From positions 1 through 7,160 of the forward strand of contig CAZUAS010000124.1 of the NCBI GenBank assembly GCA_964618515.1: DNA of 7,160 nt. The letters are read 5' to 3'. Origin of the DNA: JAFGNW01 sp964618515. Its GTDB lineage: Bacteria > Zixibacteria > MSB-5A5 > GN15 > FEB-12. Made by a program: the position numbers and the translations under genes. How positions within the stretch are numbered: position 1 is the first letter of the stretch; each line of letters begins with the position of its first letter. The notes beneath the pieces are model-generated. The model was given only the letters and a program-made list of their open reading frames with translations. It was not told the DNA's origin and did no database searches. Positions 1 through 5,639 of the stretch are shown in pieces.

Positions 1-776
1 ATGGCGGGATTCCGACCGGTTAGAATTCCCATAACGTGAGTACCATGGTTGGGATGACAGACACTAAGTCCGCAATCGGTAATGGTATGGGGAAAGGACT
101 GGTTGTCATGCGGGTCGAACCAAGCCGCGGCCGAATCGCCGTCGAGCCCTTTCCAGCGGTCTTTTAAAGCCGGGTGATTGCCGTCCACCCCGGTATCGAA
201 TGTGCAGACCAGCCGCCCAAGGCCGGTAAAGCCGGCGGCGTGGGCAAGGTGGGCGTTAACATAAGTCAGGTTACTGGTGACCGAATCGGTTTCCGAGGGA
301 TTGAAATATTCCACGCTCGTCTCGTCCGGTGCGATAAGAAAAGTTTGCGGTATCAGGTCAATCGTTTCGATATCCTGGCGGGCGGCCAGCTCGGTTAATT
401 CACCGGCGTTAATCTCGGCGACAATAGCATTGACCAGCCAGTAGCTTTTTATTTCGGAGGCTTTTTTATCAAGTCTCAGGGTGTTGAGTTTATCAAGCAG
501 GGGCGCCTGGGCGCGGCGGTGAGTTTCTTTGAGAGCGGCAATACCGCGTGCATGGCGTTCAGCCAGAGTGCGGGTTTGGGTGTCCAGCTCGGTTTTGAGT
601 TTCCCTATATCAACCGGGTCGGTTAGTTTAATAATCACTTTGACGGCATCATCCGCATTTTTCTCGCTGAGAAGCTGCCTCAGGTCCTCGGACAGCCCCC
701 CCGCGATGGCGGGTTGGGCTATTAGGTATGATAAAATCAAAAGGGTTACAACACTCAGCAGTTTATAAGACTTCAT
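1..776 (-). CDS. Secreted subtilisin-like serine protease (S8 family), N-terminal 258 residues, 3' end cut by window edge
   Basis: Hand translation from the ATG at 776-774 is open to base 1. Residues 1-25 look like a Sec signal peptide: Lys at 2 and 5, a hydrophobic core LLSVVTLLIL, and an AIA|G cleavage site after residue 25. Residues about 40-155 resemble a subtilase propeptide of the I9 type, beginning VKVIIKL and ending with YWLVNAIVAEI and a conserved LAARQDIETIDL edge. The catalytic domain begins near residue 175. FDTGVDGNHP places the catalytic Asp at 194, and HGTHVMGI places the catalytic His at 244. The catalytic Ser block lies beyond the window. By family, this is an exported endopeptidase made as a zymogen and matured by removal of the propeptide. 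An AGGAGA ribosome site at 787-782, 5 nt from the ATG, supports this start. The substrate is unknown. It is transcribed divergently from the DUF6125-like gene. Confidence 0.93.
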   Translation of the reverse strand, partial: MKSYKLLSVVTLLILSYLIAQPAIAGGLSEDLRQLLSEKNADDAVKVIIKLTDPVDIGKLKTELDTQTRTLAERHARGIAALKETHRRAQAPLLDKLNTLRLDKKASEIKSYWLVNAIVAEINAGELTELAARQDIETIDLIPQTFLIAPDETSVEYFNPSETDSVTSNLTYVNAHLAHAAGFTGLGRLVCTFDTGVDGNHPALKDRWKGLDGDSAAAWFDPHDNQSFPHTITDCGLSVCHPNHGTHVMGILTGRNPA

Positions 777-1035
777 GCTTATCTCCTGTTGTCAGTAATA
801 TTGAGCGCGGATTTCCGGCCGGTATCTGGTGAGGGCAATTGACAAATTCCGGTTTTATCTGGAAAAACATTAAAAGTAAAGGTCTGGTTCACTTTAAAAT
901 CAATATCTTATAAGTAAAATAAAGGTTGATAATTTTCTTTCTTAGGAAAATAGTATACTAGGAAGAATTTGTAAAGGTCTAATAATATAGCGGACTTGAG
1001 AATAATCGGGTTAAAAGAGAACGGAGACAATTGAT
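777..1035. promoter_or_regulatory. AT-rich divergent intergenic region with a 10-bp palindrome
   Basis: This gap separates the subtilase (leftward) from the DUF6125-like gene (rightward) and should hold both promoters. No consensus pair stands out. On the minus strand there is TTTACA (975-970), a 17-bp spacer and TATTTT (952-947), which would give a leader of about 165 nt. On the plus strand TATACT (954-959) has a TTGATA (926-931) only at a 22-bp spacing. The perfect palindrome TAGTATACTA at 951-960 sits in the middle of these candidates. CGGAGA at 1022-1027 is the ribosome site of the rightward gene. I see no small gene or RNA here. The promoter assignments are weak. Confidence 0.35.
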
Positions 1036-1548
1036 ATGGCTTCAAAGTATGACGGTCTGAATCGTGAGACCCTTGAAAAAATGCTGGCGGATTTTGCTAA
1101 AAACTGGTTGGCTCATGACGGCCTGTGGTTTCAGGCGGTGGAGAAACATTACGGTCTTGAAAAAGCCATTGAGCTTGACCGTGAAGCCTGGGAGCAGTTC
1201 ACGGTTATTGAGGCGAAAAGGATTATGGCTTTACACCGCATCGAACCCGGCAGCGGGCTGGAAGGTCTGAAAAAAGCCCTGGATTTCAGGTTATATGCTT
1301 CTTTGAACGAGCAAAGAATTGAAAACGAAACCAAAAATTCTTTCGATTTTTACATGATTGACTGCCGTGTGCAATCGGCCCGCAAAAGAAAAAATATGAC
1401 CCTGTTTCCCTGCAAGTCGGTGGGGATAGTGGAATATGCCGGTTTTGCCCGGACGATTGACCCGCGGATAAAAACGTTCTGTATCGGGTGTCCACCCGAT
1501 GCTCAGGCCGGGGATAAATATTATTGCGGCTGGCGTTTTTCTATCTGA
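1036..1548 (+). CDS. Cysteine-containing protein of unknown function, DUF6125-like
   Basis: This is a 170-residue protein with no signal peptide and no membrane segment, so it is probably cytosolic. The N-terminal half is helical, with the conserved-looking block NWLAHDGLWFQAVEKHYG (residues 23-40) and then EAWEQFTVIEAKRIM (50-64). The C-terminal half carries five cysteines in family-like contexts: DCRVQSARKRK (Cys110), FPCKSVGIVEY (Cys126), CIGCPPD (Cys149 and Cys152) and YYCGW (Cys164). From memory this pattern matches a small family annotated DUF6125, found in anaerobic and uncultured bacteria and possibly related to the L-2-amino-thiazoline-4-carboxylate hydrolase-like fold. No activity is established. 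The cysteine spacing would suit a metal site or redox chemistry, but that is inference. The start is supported by CGGAGA at 1022-1027, 8 nt upstream of the ATG. The gene is monocistronic and converges on the epimerase with a 16-bp gap. Confidence 0.85.
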   Translation: MASKYDGLNRETLEKMLADFAKNWLAHDGLWFQAVEKHYGLEKAIELDREAWEQFTVIEAKRIMALHRIEPGSGLEGLKKALDFRLYASLNEQRIENETKNSFDFYMIDCRVQSARKRKNMTLFPCKSVGIVEYAGFARTIDPRIKTFCIGCPPDAQAGDKYYCGWRFSI

Positions 1549-1564
1549 TACTTTAAGCTTTTTA

Positions 1565-2488
1565 TCAGCCGGTAAAATAAGCTACGGTCTTTTTTAAGCC
1601 TTCGGCAAAACCGATTTTGGGTTTGTAACCGAATTTCCTGATTTTATCAATCGAGGCGTAGGAATAACGAATATCGCCGGCCCGGGCCGGTTTATATTCG
1701 GCTTTCAAATTCATACCGGTTATGTTACGCAATTCATCGAGGAGCTGGTTGAGAGTGAACTGTTCTCCCCCGGCGACGTTGAAGACATCGCCGACCATGT
1801 TATCGTTTTCGGCTGCCAGAAGATTGGCATCGACGCAATTATCGATATAAATGAAATCGCGCGTCTGCTCGCCGTCGCCGAATACCGTGGGGGCTTTTTT
1901 CTCGGCAAAACGTGAAATAAAACAGGGAATCACCGCGGCATAATCGCTCTTCGGGTCCTGCCGGGGACCGAAGATATTAAAATAACGTAAAGCCACGGTC
2001 GGAAATTTATATAACTGCCAGTAAATGCGCAGATAGTGTTCGCCGGTCAGTTTGTGGACGGCATAGGGGGAGAGGGGTTGGGGCAACATTTTTTCGTATT
2101 TGGGAAGTTCCGGGGAGTCGCCGTAAACAGCCGCCGAGGAAGCCATGATAAGCTTGCGCACGCCGGCAGTCCGGGAATACTCCAGCATATTAAGAGTGCC
2201 GTTTAAGTTAATTTCGTGGGCAGTCAGCGGGTCCTCGATGGAAGCCTGTACTGAAGCCAGCGCCGCTTGGTGGAAAACGTAGTCGATACCATCCACGGCT
2301 TTCTTGACGGTGTCGCCGTCGCGGATATCGCCCCGGATAAGTTCGATATCGTTCTTGATATCAGCAAGATTGGCTTCTTTACCGGAAGAAAAGTTATCCA
2401 GAATCCGTACCTGGTGCCCCATTTGAACCAGTTTATGAGCGATATTAGAGCCGATAAAGCCGGCTCCGCCGGTGATAAGGTAGTTCAT
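1565..2488 (-). CDS. NAD-dependent sugar-nucleotide epimerase, WbpP/GalE-type (extended SDR)
   Basis: This is a complete 307-residue extended short-chain dehydrogenase. The Rossmann motif GGAGFIG is at residues 7-13, and LDNFSSG follows strand 2, with Asp31 expected to bind the adenosine ribose of NAD. The catalytic triad is visible: Ser118 in ASSAAVYG and Tyr142/Lys146 in SPYAVHK. The substrate half has LRYFNIFGPRQDP (168-179), YAAVIP and GDGEQTRDFIYIDN (204-217). These blocks resemble WbpP-type UDP-GlcNAc(/GalNAc) 4-epimerases more than classical GalE, although the protein is some 30 residues shorter than WbpP. The expected role is cytosolic C4 epimerisation of a UDP-hexose or UDP-N-acetylhexosamine feeding a surface glycan. 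The exact sugar cannot be told from sequence. An AGGA at 2504-2501 lies about 12 nt before the ATG, a long spacing. The neighbouring membrane glycosyltransferases support an envelope-glycan role. Confidence 0.92.
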   Translation of the reverse strand: MNYLITGGAGFIGSNIAHKLVQMGHQVRILDNFSSGKEANLADIKNDIELIRGDIRDGDTVKKAVDGIDYVFHQAALASVQASIEDPLTAHEINLNGTLNMLEYSRTAGVRKLIMASSAAVYGDSPELPKYEKMLPQPLSPYAVHKLTGEHYLRIYWQLYKFPTVALRYFNIFGPRQDPKSDYAAVIPCFISRFAEKKAPTVFGDGEQTRDFIYIDNCVDANLLAAENDNMVGDVFNVAGGEQFTLNQLLDELRNITGMNLKAEYKPARAGDIRYSYASIDKIRKFGYKPKIGFAEGLKKTVAYFTG

Positions 2489-2537
2489 ATATTTTCAAAA
2501 TCCTGTTGCAATCGTTTCTTAACTCAAATGTCGGCTA

Positions 2538-2546
2538 ATTATAACA
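2538..2546 (-). promoter_or_regulatory. Extended -10 promoter for the epimerase gene
   Basis: Read on the minus strand, TGT-TATAAT lies at 2546-2538: a perfect -10 hexamer preceded by the extended TGn element. No good -35 hexamer is visible 15-19 bp upstream, which is typical of extended -10 promoters. Transcription would start near 2531, giving a leader of about 43 nt that contains the AGGA ribosome site. The epimerase can therefore be transcribed independently of the glycosyltransferase pair upstream. The rest of this 156-bp gap is AT-rich and includes the palindrome TATTTTAAAATA at 2600-2611. I see no clear terminator for the gene ending at 2645. Confidence 0.5.
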
Positions 2547-2644
2547 TTAATTTAGTTGCTAAGTTGTTGATTGTTAATAAATAGACTTTCCAGCAGCGGT
2601 ATTTTAAAATAATAAGTTCGCTTTGTCCAGTTGAATAATTTTTT

Positions 2645-3382
2645 TTATATCATTTTTTCGGTTTTGTGCGCGATAAAAAGAGCGGCCAGGGCGGAAATCA
2701 TAGCTATTATGGGAAAATGGAAGCGGCCAAAACCAAAAAAGACAAAATGCACCCCCGACCAGTACAGTATAGTCGCCACCAGCAAATATGCTCCGGCGTT
2801 TAAATAGCGGGAGGGCCGGGCCAGTACCAGCAAGATACCGCCCGTCGCCATAAAAAGTATCAAGATATAGTAATTCTGAGCCATAAATCCCAGAATTACA
2901 TAACCGTTGGTTTTGTTTTCACCGGCGGCCCGGATTAAATCATAATGCACGGCATCGACGTCGATAGCATAAAAATAGGCCACTTTCATCATCCCGCGTT
3001 TAATAAAACTTAACGGGTGGTCGAGAATATATTTTTTGCCGAGGGCAAAACCAATACTGTCATTGTAGGCTTCATAAGCCGGATTATTGAGTACAAAAAT
3101 GTTCGAATCGGGGGGAATCCAGCCCATCCCGGCCATGGGATTATTGCCCAGGTACAGGTTAACGCCGCCGTTGGTGGCGATTGAGGCTGTCCCGACCTTA
3201 TAGTGGTTTCTGATTATCCAGGGAACGACGACAAGGCTCAAGCCGAACAGGGCGATAAGGAAATTACGGAAGGCGGTGCGATAATAACCGCTCTGCCATT
3301 TCCAGAAGGGAATTAAAAGGGGCAGGTAAACCAGGGTCAGTGCCCGCGTCAGGGTGGCCAGGCCGAGCGTAAAGCCGCCCAT
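2645..3382 (-). CDS. C-terminal 245 residues of the interrupted GT39-like glycosyltransferase
   Basis: This is the second piece of the broken gene, shown from its first internal ATG (3382-3380). No Shine-Dalgarno sequence precedes that ATG, so independent translation is doubtful. It opens with GFTLGLATLTRAL, the helix that follows the linker in GT39/PMT_2 proteins. It continues with the family block VVPWIIRNHYKVG (52-64) and an extracytoplasmic loop NGGVNLYLGNNPMAGMGW (71-88). Membrane helices follow, ending with GRFHFPIIAM (219-228), equivalent to the RY/RF-x-x-P motif near the last helices of these enzymes. The frame is intact to TAA at 2647-2645, and the conserved blocks are undamaged. That argues for a very recent stop, or for an error in the sequence rather than long decay. 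Confidence 0.7.
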   Translation of the reverse strand: MGGFTLGLATLTRALTLVYLPLLIPFWKWQSGYYRTAFRNFLIALFGLSLVVVPWIIRNHYKVGTASIATNGGVNLYLGNNPMAGMGWIPPDSNIFVLNNPAYEAYNDSIGFALGKKYILDHPLSFIKRGMMKVAYFYAIDVDAVHYDLIRAAGENKTNGYVILGFMAQNYYILILFMATGGILLVLARPSRYLNAGAYLLVATILYWSGVHFVFFGFGRFHFPIIAMISALAALFIAHKTEKMI

Positions 3383-3427
3383 GAAAATGGTGAACCGGTG
3401 AGATTGCGGCAGGCCCGACTCCGAAAT

Positions 3428-3430
3428 TTA
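3428..3430 (-). other. In-frame TAA (ochre) codon splitting the glycosyltransferase
   Basis: On the minus strand the codons read ATC CGG GCC AGA TAA ATT TCG GAG (I R A R stop I S E). Reading continues in frame for 261 codons past the stop. A single base change from CAA, AAA, GAA, TCA, TTA, TAC or TAT would create it. UAA is not the codon used for selenocysteine (UGA) or pyrrolysine (UAG), so programmed recoding is unlikely. Confidence 0.85.
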
Positions 3431-4123
3431 TCTGGCCCGGATAAAAAGATAAAGCGACAGAATAAAAAGAAAAGTAAACAGGTTTTCACTCAGTAACAGG
3501 TTCACGAACAAAATCTGGCTGGGGAATAGTAACATGATGACGAGGGTCAGGCGAGCGACTTTTTCGAGCCATATTTTGCGGACAATGAGATAAGCCAGGC
3601 AACAAATTCCCAGGTTTAAAAGAATGTTAGTGAACACGCCGACCTGGGGATGATGACCGAACAGCCAGTAAAGTCGCGACAGAAAGAAGGGGTAACCCGG
3701 CGGCCAGTTGGCAGTCGGGAAAGAGCCGTCGTAATAACCGCCCATTTTCAGCCAGTTGAGCGCCAGTTCCTCGTAACCCAGGCAGTCAGCCCAGAACCGT
3801 AACGGCAGTAAAATCTGAACCGCCAGGCGAAGGAGAAAACCCGCCATAAGAAAAAGTATCAGAAAGCGAACGCGGCTCATATCCGTTATTCGCCTTGTCG
3901 CCAACGCCAGACCCAGGTTTACCCAGCGGTAAAATATCAGGTATATGCCAATTATCAAAAGCGAGCTCAGGCATATCCTGAACTGCAAAAAAGAGTGCGG
4001 GTCGATGACGCTGTCGGGACTTAAAAAGTATAACTTTTCCTTAATCAGGGAAAAACCAAGCAGGGCGAAAAGACCGACCGCAGTCAGGATAGCACCGGCG
4101 ATTATGCGAATTATATTTTTCAT
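3428..4123 (-). CDS. N-terminal 231 residues of the interrupted GT39-like glycosyltransferase
   Basis: This is the first piece of the broken gene and has several membrane segments (about residues 5-26, 47-65, 86-107, 165-182, 190-208 and 213-228). The first extracytoplasmic loop holds the catalytic-type acidic motif WADCLGYEELA (Asp113, Tyr117), which in this family lies near the lipid-linked sugar donor. It is followed by YYDGSFPTANWPPGYPFF (130-147), the usual aromatic/proline block. SENLF (212-216) marks the start of the last helix before the TAA. The start codon at 4123-4121 is preceded by GGCGGA at 4139-4134, 10 nt upstream and inside the end of the preceding gene, which suggests translational coupling. 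The gap to that gene is 6 nt. Alone, this piece lacks the C-terminal half of the membrane bundle and is unlikely to be active. Confidence 0.8.
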   Translation of the reverse strand: MKNIIRIIAGAILTAVGLFALLGFSLIKEKLYFLSPDSVIDPHSFLQFRICLSSLLIIGIYLIFYRWVNLGLALATRRITDMSRVRFLILFLMAGFLLRLAVQILLPLRFWADCLGYEELALNWLKMGGYYDGSFPTANWPPGYPFFLSRLYWLFGHHPQVGVFTNILLNLGICCLAYLIVRKIWLEKVARLTLVIMLLFPSQILFVNLLLSENLFTFLFILSLYLFIRAR

Positions 4124-4129
4124 CGGGTA

Positions 4130-5542
4130 TCAGTCCGCCTTAATCCGGGAATATACGGTGTATTTAAGGGCATCGAAAGTAAAACTCGTTTCGTTTTTGT
4201 ATTTTGAAATAAAGATTGTATCGTTTACGAAACCGGAGATAGGGCTGCCCACGGCACATACCAGCCAGTCGGGTTTCTGGTCGATAATCAAATCGCGGTA
4301 ACGGCCATTGCGGTTGTAAGAAACGGCGACCGGTGAAACCAAGCCGTCACGGTCGAGAATACGTCTTTTCGAGTAATAACCCATGTAGCCGATATCTTCC
4401 GCGGCGATGATATCATCATGGTCGGTGTGGGCGTACAGGTAATCACCGAGCAGTCGATGAACGTTTTCCAAAGTCTGCTGAGTTCGGCGATGGTTTATAA
4501 CCGGATGATAATTACTTGCCGTAAGGACGATTATCAAAAGAAAAGTGATGAGGCGTGAAGCTGTTTTTAATCCCGTAGCGGATAAATTTAACCGGTCAGA
4601 AAAGAACAGGAAAGAAGCGGTGATAAAGATAAGATAGACGGGATAAACCGGTACGATATACCAGAAAAAAATATGGGTGGGACTTATAATAAAGAAGACC
4701 GCCATACCGAACATCCATATGATTTCCAGACCGCTGTAATTTTGTTTTTTCCTTAGCCACCAGCCGCCTACCAGAGCGCCTGCAAGGAGCGGATAGCCGT
4801 AATACTTATGAAAGCCCATTACCAGACATACGCGCTCCCATAACGGCTCGATCCCGAATTGACTGTATAGAGCCGTTTTGGCCACGACAGCATGCGGGAG
4901 AGGAGAACCGAAATAAAAGAAGGTAAAGGCCAGCCAGGGCACAATCAGCATCATCGGCACGAGCAGATACGAACGCCAGTTGGCTCTGTCCCGGATAATG
5001 TTACCGGCCATGATAAGCACTAATAAACCCGCACCTTCGGGGCGGGTGACCGCTGCCAGGGTCGCCATGCCGACCGCATATAATCGTAGTTGCCGGTACT
5101 GGTAATAAAAAGCAGCAATTATCAGCAGGGTAAAAAAAGCGGTTTCCATGCCGGAAGTGTCCGCCGGAAGCGACCGCGGCCAGAGAATGTAGCAAACAGC
5201 CGGAATGACCGCAAAATGGCCAAAACGAAGTTGCTGGGCAAAACGGTAGATAATTGTAGCCGTCAATCCCGAAGATAACAGTGAAACCAAAAGTGCCGCC
5301 GCGGGCAGAGGAATCGACAGGGTGGCGAAAAGGGAGAGAATCAGGGTAAACAAAGGCGTCGAGGTTCCCATGACTTTTTCCCCGACATTGTACACAAAGC
5401 CGTATCCGGCGGCGATGTTTTCGGCATAACGAAAGGTGATAAAGGCATCGTCGGCAATGAAACCGGTCAGATAGTTGAAGCCCAGCCGTACGATTACCGC
5501 ACTGAAAAAAATTATTCCCAGGTTTCGATTGGTGGAGGTCAT
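4130..5542 (-). CDS. Polytopic membrane glycosyltransferase, GT39/ArnT-like, intact
   Basis: This is a 470-residue protein with about ten hydrophobic segments and a soluble C-terminal domain from about residue 345. The first extracytoplasmic loop carries ADDAFITFRYAENIAAGYGFVYN (30-52), with Asp31/Asp32 as the likely catalytic acidic pair. This is a signature of the DDAF-type branch of GT-C enzymes, which use polyprenyl-phosphate sugars. Other family blocks are TSGMETAFF (129-137), TRPEGAG (166-172), FYFGSPLPH (209-217) and FFWYIVPVYPVYL (292-304). The tail has IAAEDIGYMGYYSKRRILDRDGLVSP (379-404), typical of the periplasmic tail of such enzymes. It probably adds a sugar to a lipid, protein or polysaccharide on the outer face of the inner membrane. 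Donor and acceptor are unknown. No ribosome site precedes the ATG: the promoter lies directly against it (see 5550-5577). It leads a two-gene operon with the interrupted glycosyltransferase, 6 nt downstream. Confidence 0.88.
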   Translation of the reverse strand: MTSTNRNLGIIFFSAVIVRLGFNYLTGFIADDAFITFRYAENIAAGYGFVYNVGEKVMGTSTPLFTLILSLFATLSIPLPAAALLVSLLSSGLTATIIYRFAQQLRFGHFAVIPAVCYILWPRSLPADTSGMETAFFTLLIIAAFYYQYRQLRLYAVGMATLAAVTRPEGAGLLVLIMAGNIIRDRANWRSYLLVPMMLIVPWLAFTFFYFGSPLPHAVVAKTALYSQFGIEPLWERVCLVMGFHKYYGYPLLAGALVGGWWLRKKQNYSGLEIIWMFGMAVFFIISPTHIFFWYIVPVYPVYLIFITASFLFFSDRLNLSATGLKTASRLITFLLIIVLTASNYHPVINHRRTQQTLENVHRLLGDYLYAHTDHDDIIAAEDIGYMGYYSKRRILDRDGLVSPVAVSYNRNGRYRDLIIDQKPDWLVCAVGSPISGFVNDTIFISKYKNETSFTFDALKYTVYSRIKAD

Positions 5543-5549
5543 GGTTTAT

Positions 5550-5577
5550 ATTATATAAAGCGCGGGCGGAGTGTCAA
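5550..5577 (-). promoter_or_regulatory. Perfect-consensus sigma70 promoter giving a leaderless glycosyltransferase mRNA
   Basis: On the minus strand TTGACA (5577-5572) and TATAAT (5555-5550) both match the consensus at every base, with a 16-bp GC-rich spacer. Only 7 nt (5549-5543) separate the -10 from the ATG at 5542. The expected transcription start is therefore the A of the ATG or one base before it, and there is no room for a Shine-Dalgarno sequence. No alternative ATG, GTG or TTG start occurs in the first 25 codons of the gene. Just upstream of the -35, at 5580-5601, lies an imperfect dyad (ATAAC/GTTAT around TGAA-G-TTCA) that could be an operator. This last point is weak. Confidence 0.75.
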
Positions 5578-5613
5578 GAATAACCGTTGAAGTTCAGTTA
5601 TCAAAAGCGGTCG

Positions 5614-5639
5614 AAAAAAAATTATCATGAAAATAATTT
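5614..5639 (-). terminator. AT-only hairpin plus T-tract overlapping the AGCS stop codon
   Basis: Read on the minus strand, AAATTAT (5639-5633), a 7-nt loop and ATAATTT (5625-5619) form a perfect 7-bp stem. It leads straight into a run of eight T (5621-5614), so stem and tract overlap. The last sense codons and TGA of the symporter (5627-5625) lie inside the hairpin. The stem has no G-C pairs, so it is weak by Escherichia coli standards, but its position, between the end of one gene and the strong promoter of the next, fits a factor-independent terminator. Confidence 0.45.

Larger units (their letters stand above)
2645..4123 (-). pseudogene. GT39/ArnT-like membrane glycosyltransferase interrupted by an in-frame TAA
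   Basis: The two open stretches 4123-3428 and 3382-2645 lie in the same minus-strand frame. They are separated only by TAA at 3430-3428 and 15 sense codons encoding ISESGLPQSHRFTIF. Ignoring the stop, the product is 492 residues, a normal length for a GT39/PMT_2-type enzyme. The N-part ends with the conserved helix LLLSENLFTFLF...LYLFIRAR. The C-part resumes with GFTLGLATLTRALTLVYLP, exactly what this family has after the short loop in between. The stop therefore falls in a poorly conserved cytoplasmic or interhelical linker. No other lesion is seen, so the nonsense change is recent, or is a sequencing or assembly error. The start is 7 nt past the last base of the upstream glycosyltransferase's stop, in one operon. 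If the stop is real, the enzyme is probably non-functional. Confidence 0.8.

Noticed and set aside
529..768. A plus-strand open frame of 79 codons opposite the subtilase propeptide
   Set aside because: The minus strand encodes a coherent signal peptide and propeptide leading into DTGVDGNHP and HGTHV motifs, so this frame is a shadow.
1545..1568. A 6-bp dyad CTGATA...TATCAG between the converging DUF6125-like and epimerase genes
   Set aside because: The stem is short with a 12-nt loop and no T-tract directly follows on either strand, so I cannot call it a terminator.
2267..2584. A 105-codon plus-strand open frame running from inside the epimerase into its promoter region
   Set aside because: It is antisense to the conserved NAD-binding half of the epimerase, and its tail is AT-rich intergenic translation. 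It has no supporting start signals.
2600..2611. The palindrome TATTTTAAAATA downstream of the glycosyltransferase
   Set aside because: It is A/T only in AT-rich DNA, with no T-tract or promoter relation to support a function.
3428..3430. Programmed stop-codon readthrough or non-standard amino-acid insertion
   Set aside because: The codon is TAA, not the TGA or TAG used for selenocysteine or pyrrolysine, and no recoding hairpin is evident next to it. Mutation or sequence error is simpler.
3945..4301. A 118-codon plus-strand open frame across the junction of the two glycosyltransferase genes
   Set aside because: It is antisense to conserved blocks of both minus-strand genes, has no ribosome site and no recognisable protein features. 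It is a shadow frame.
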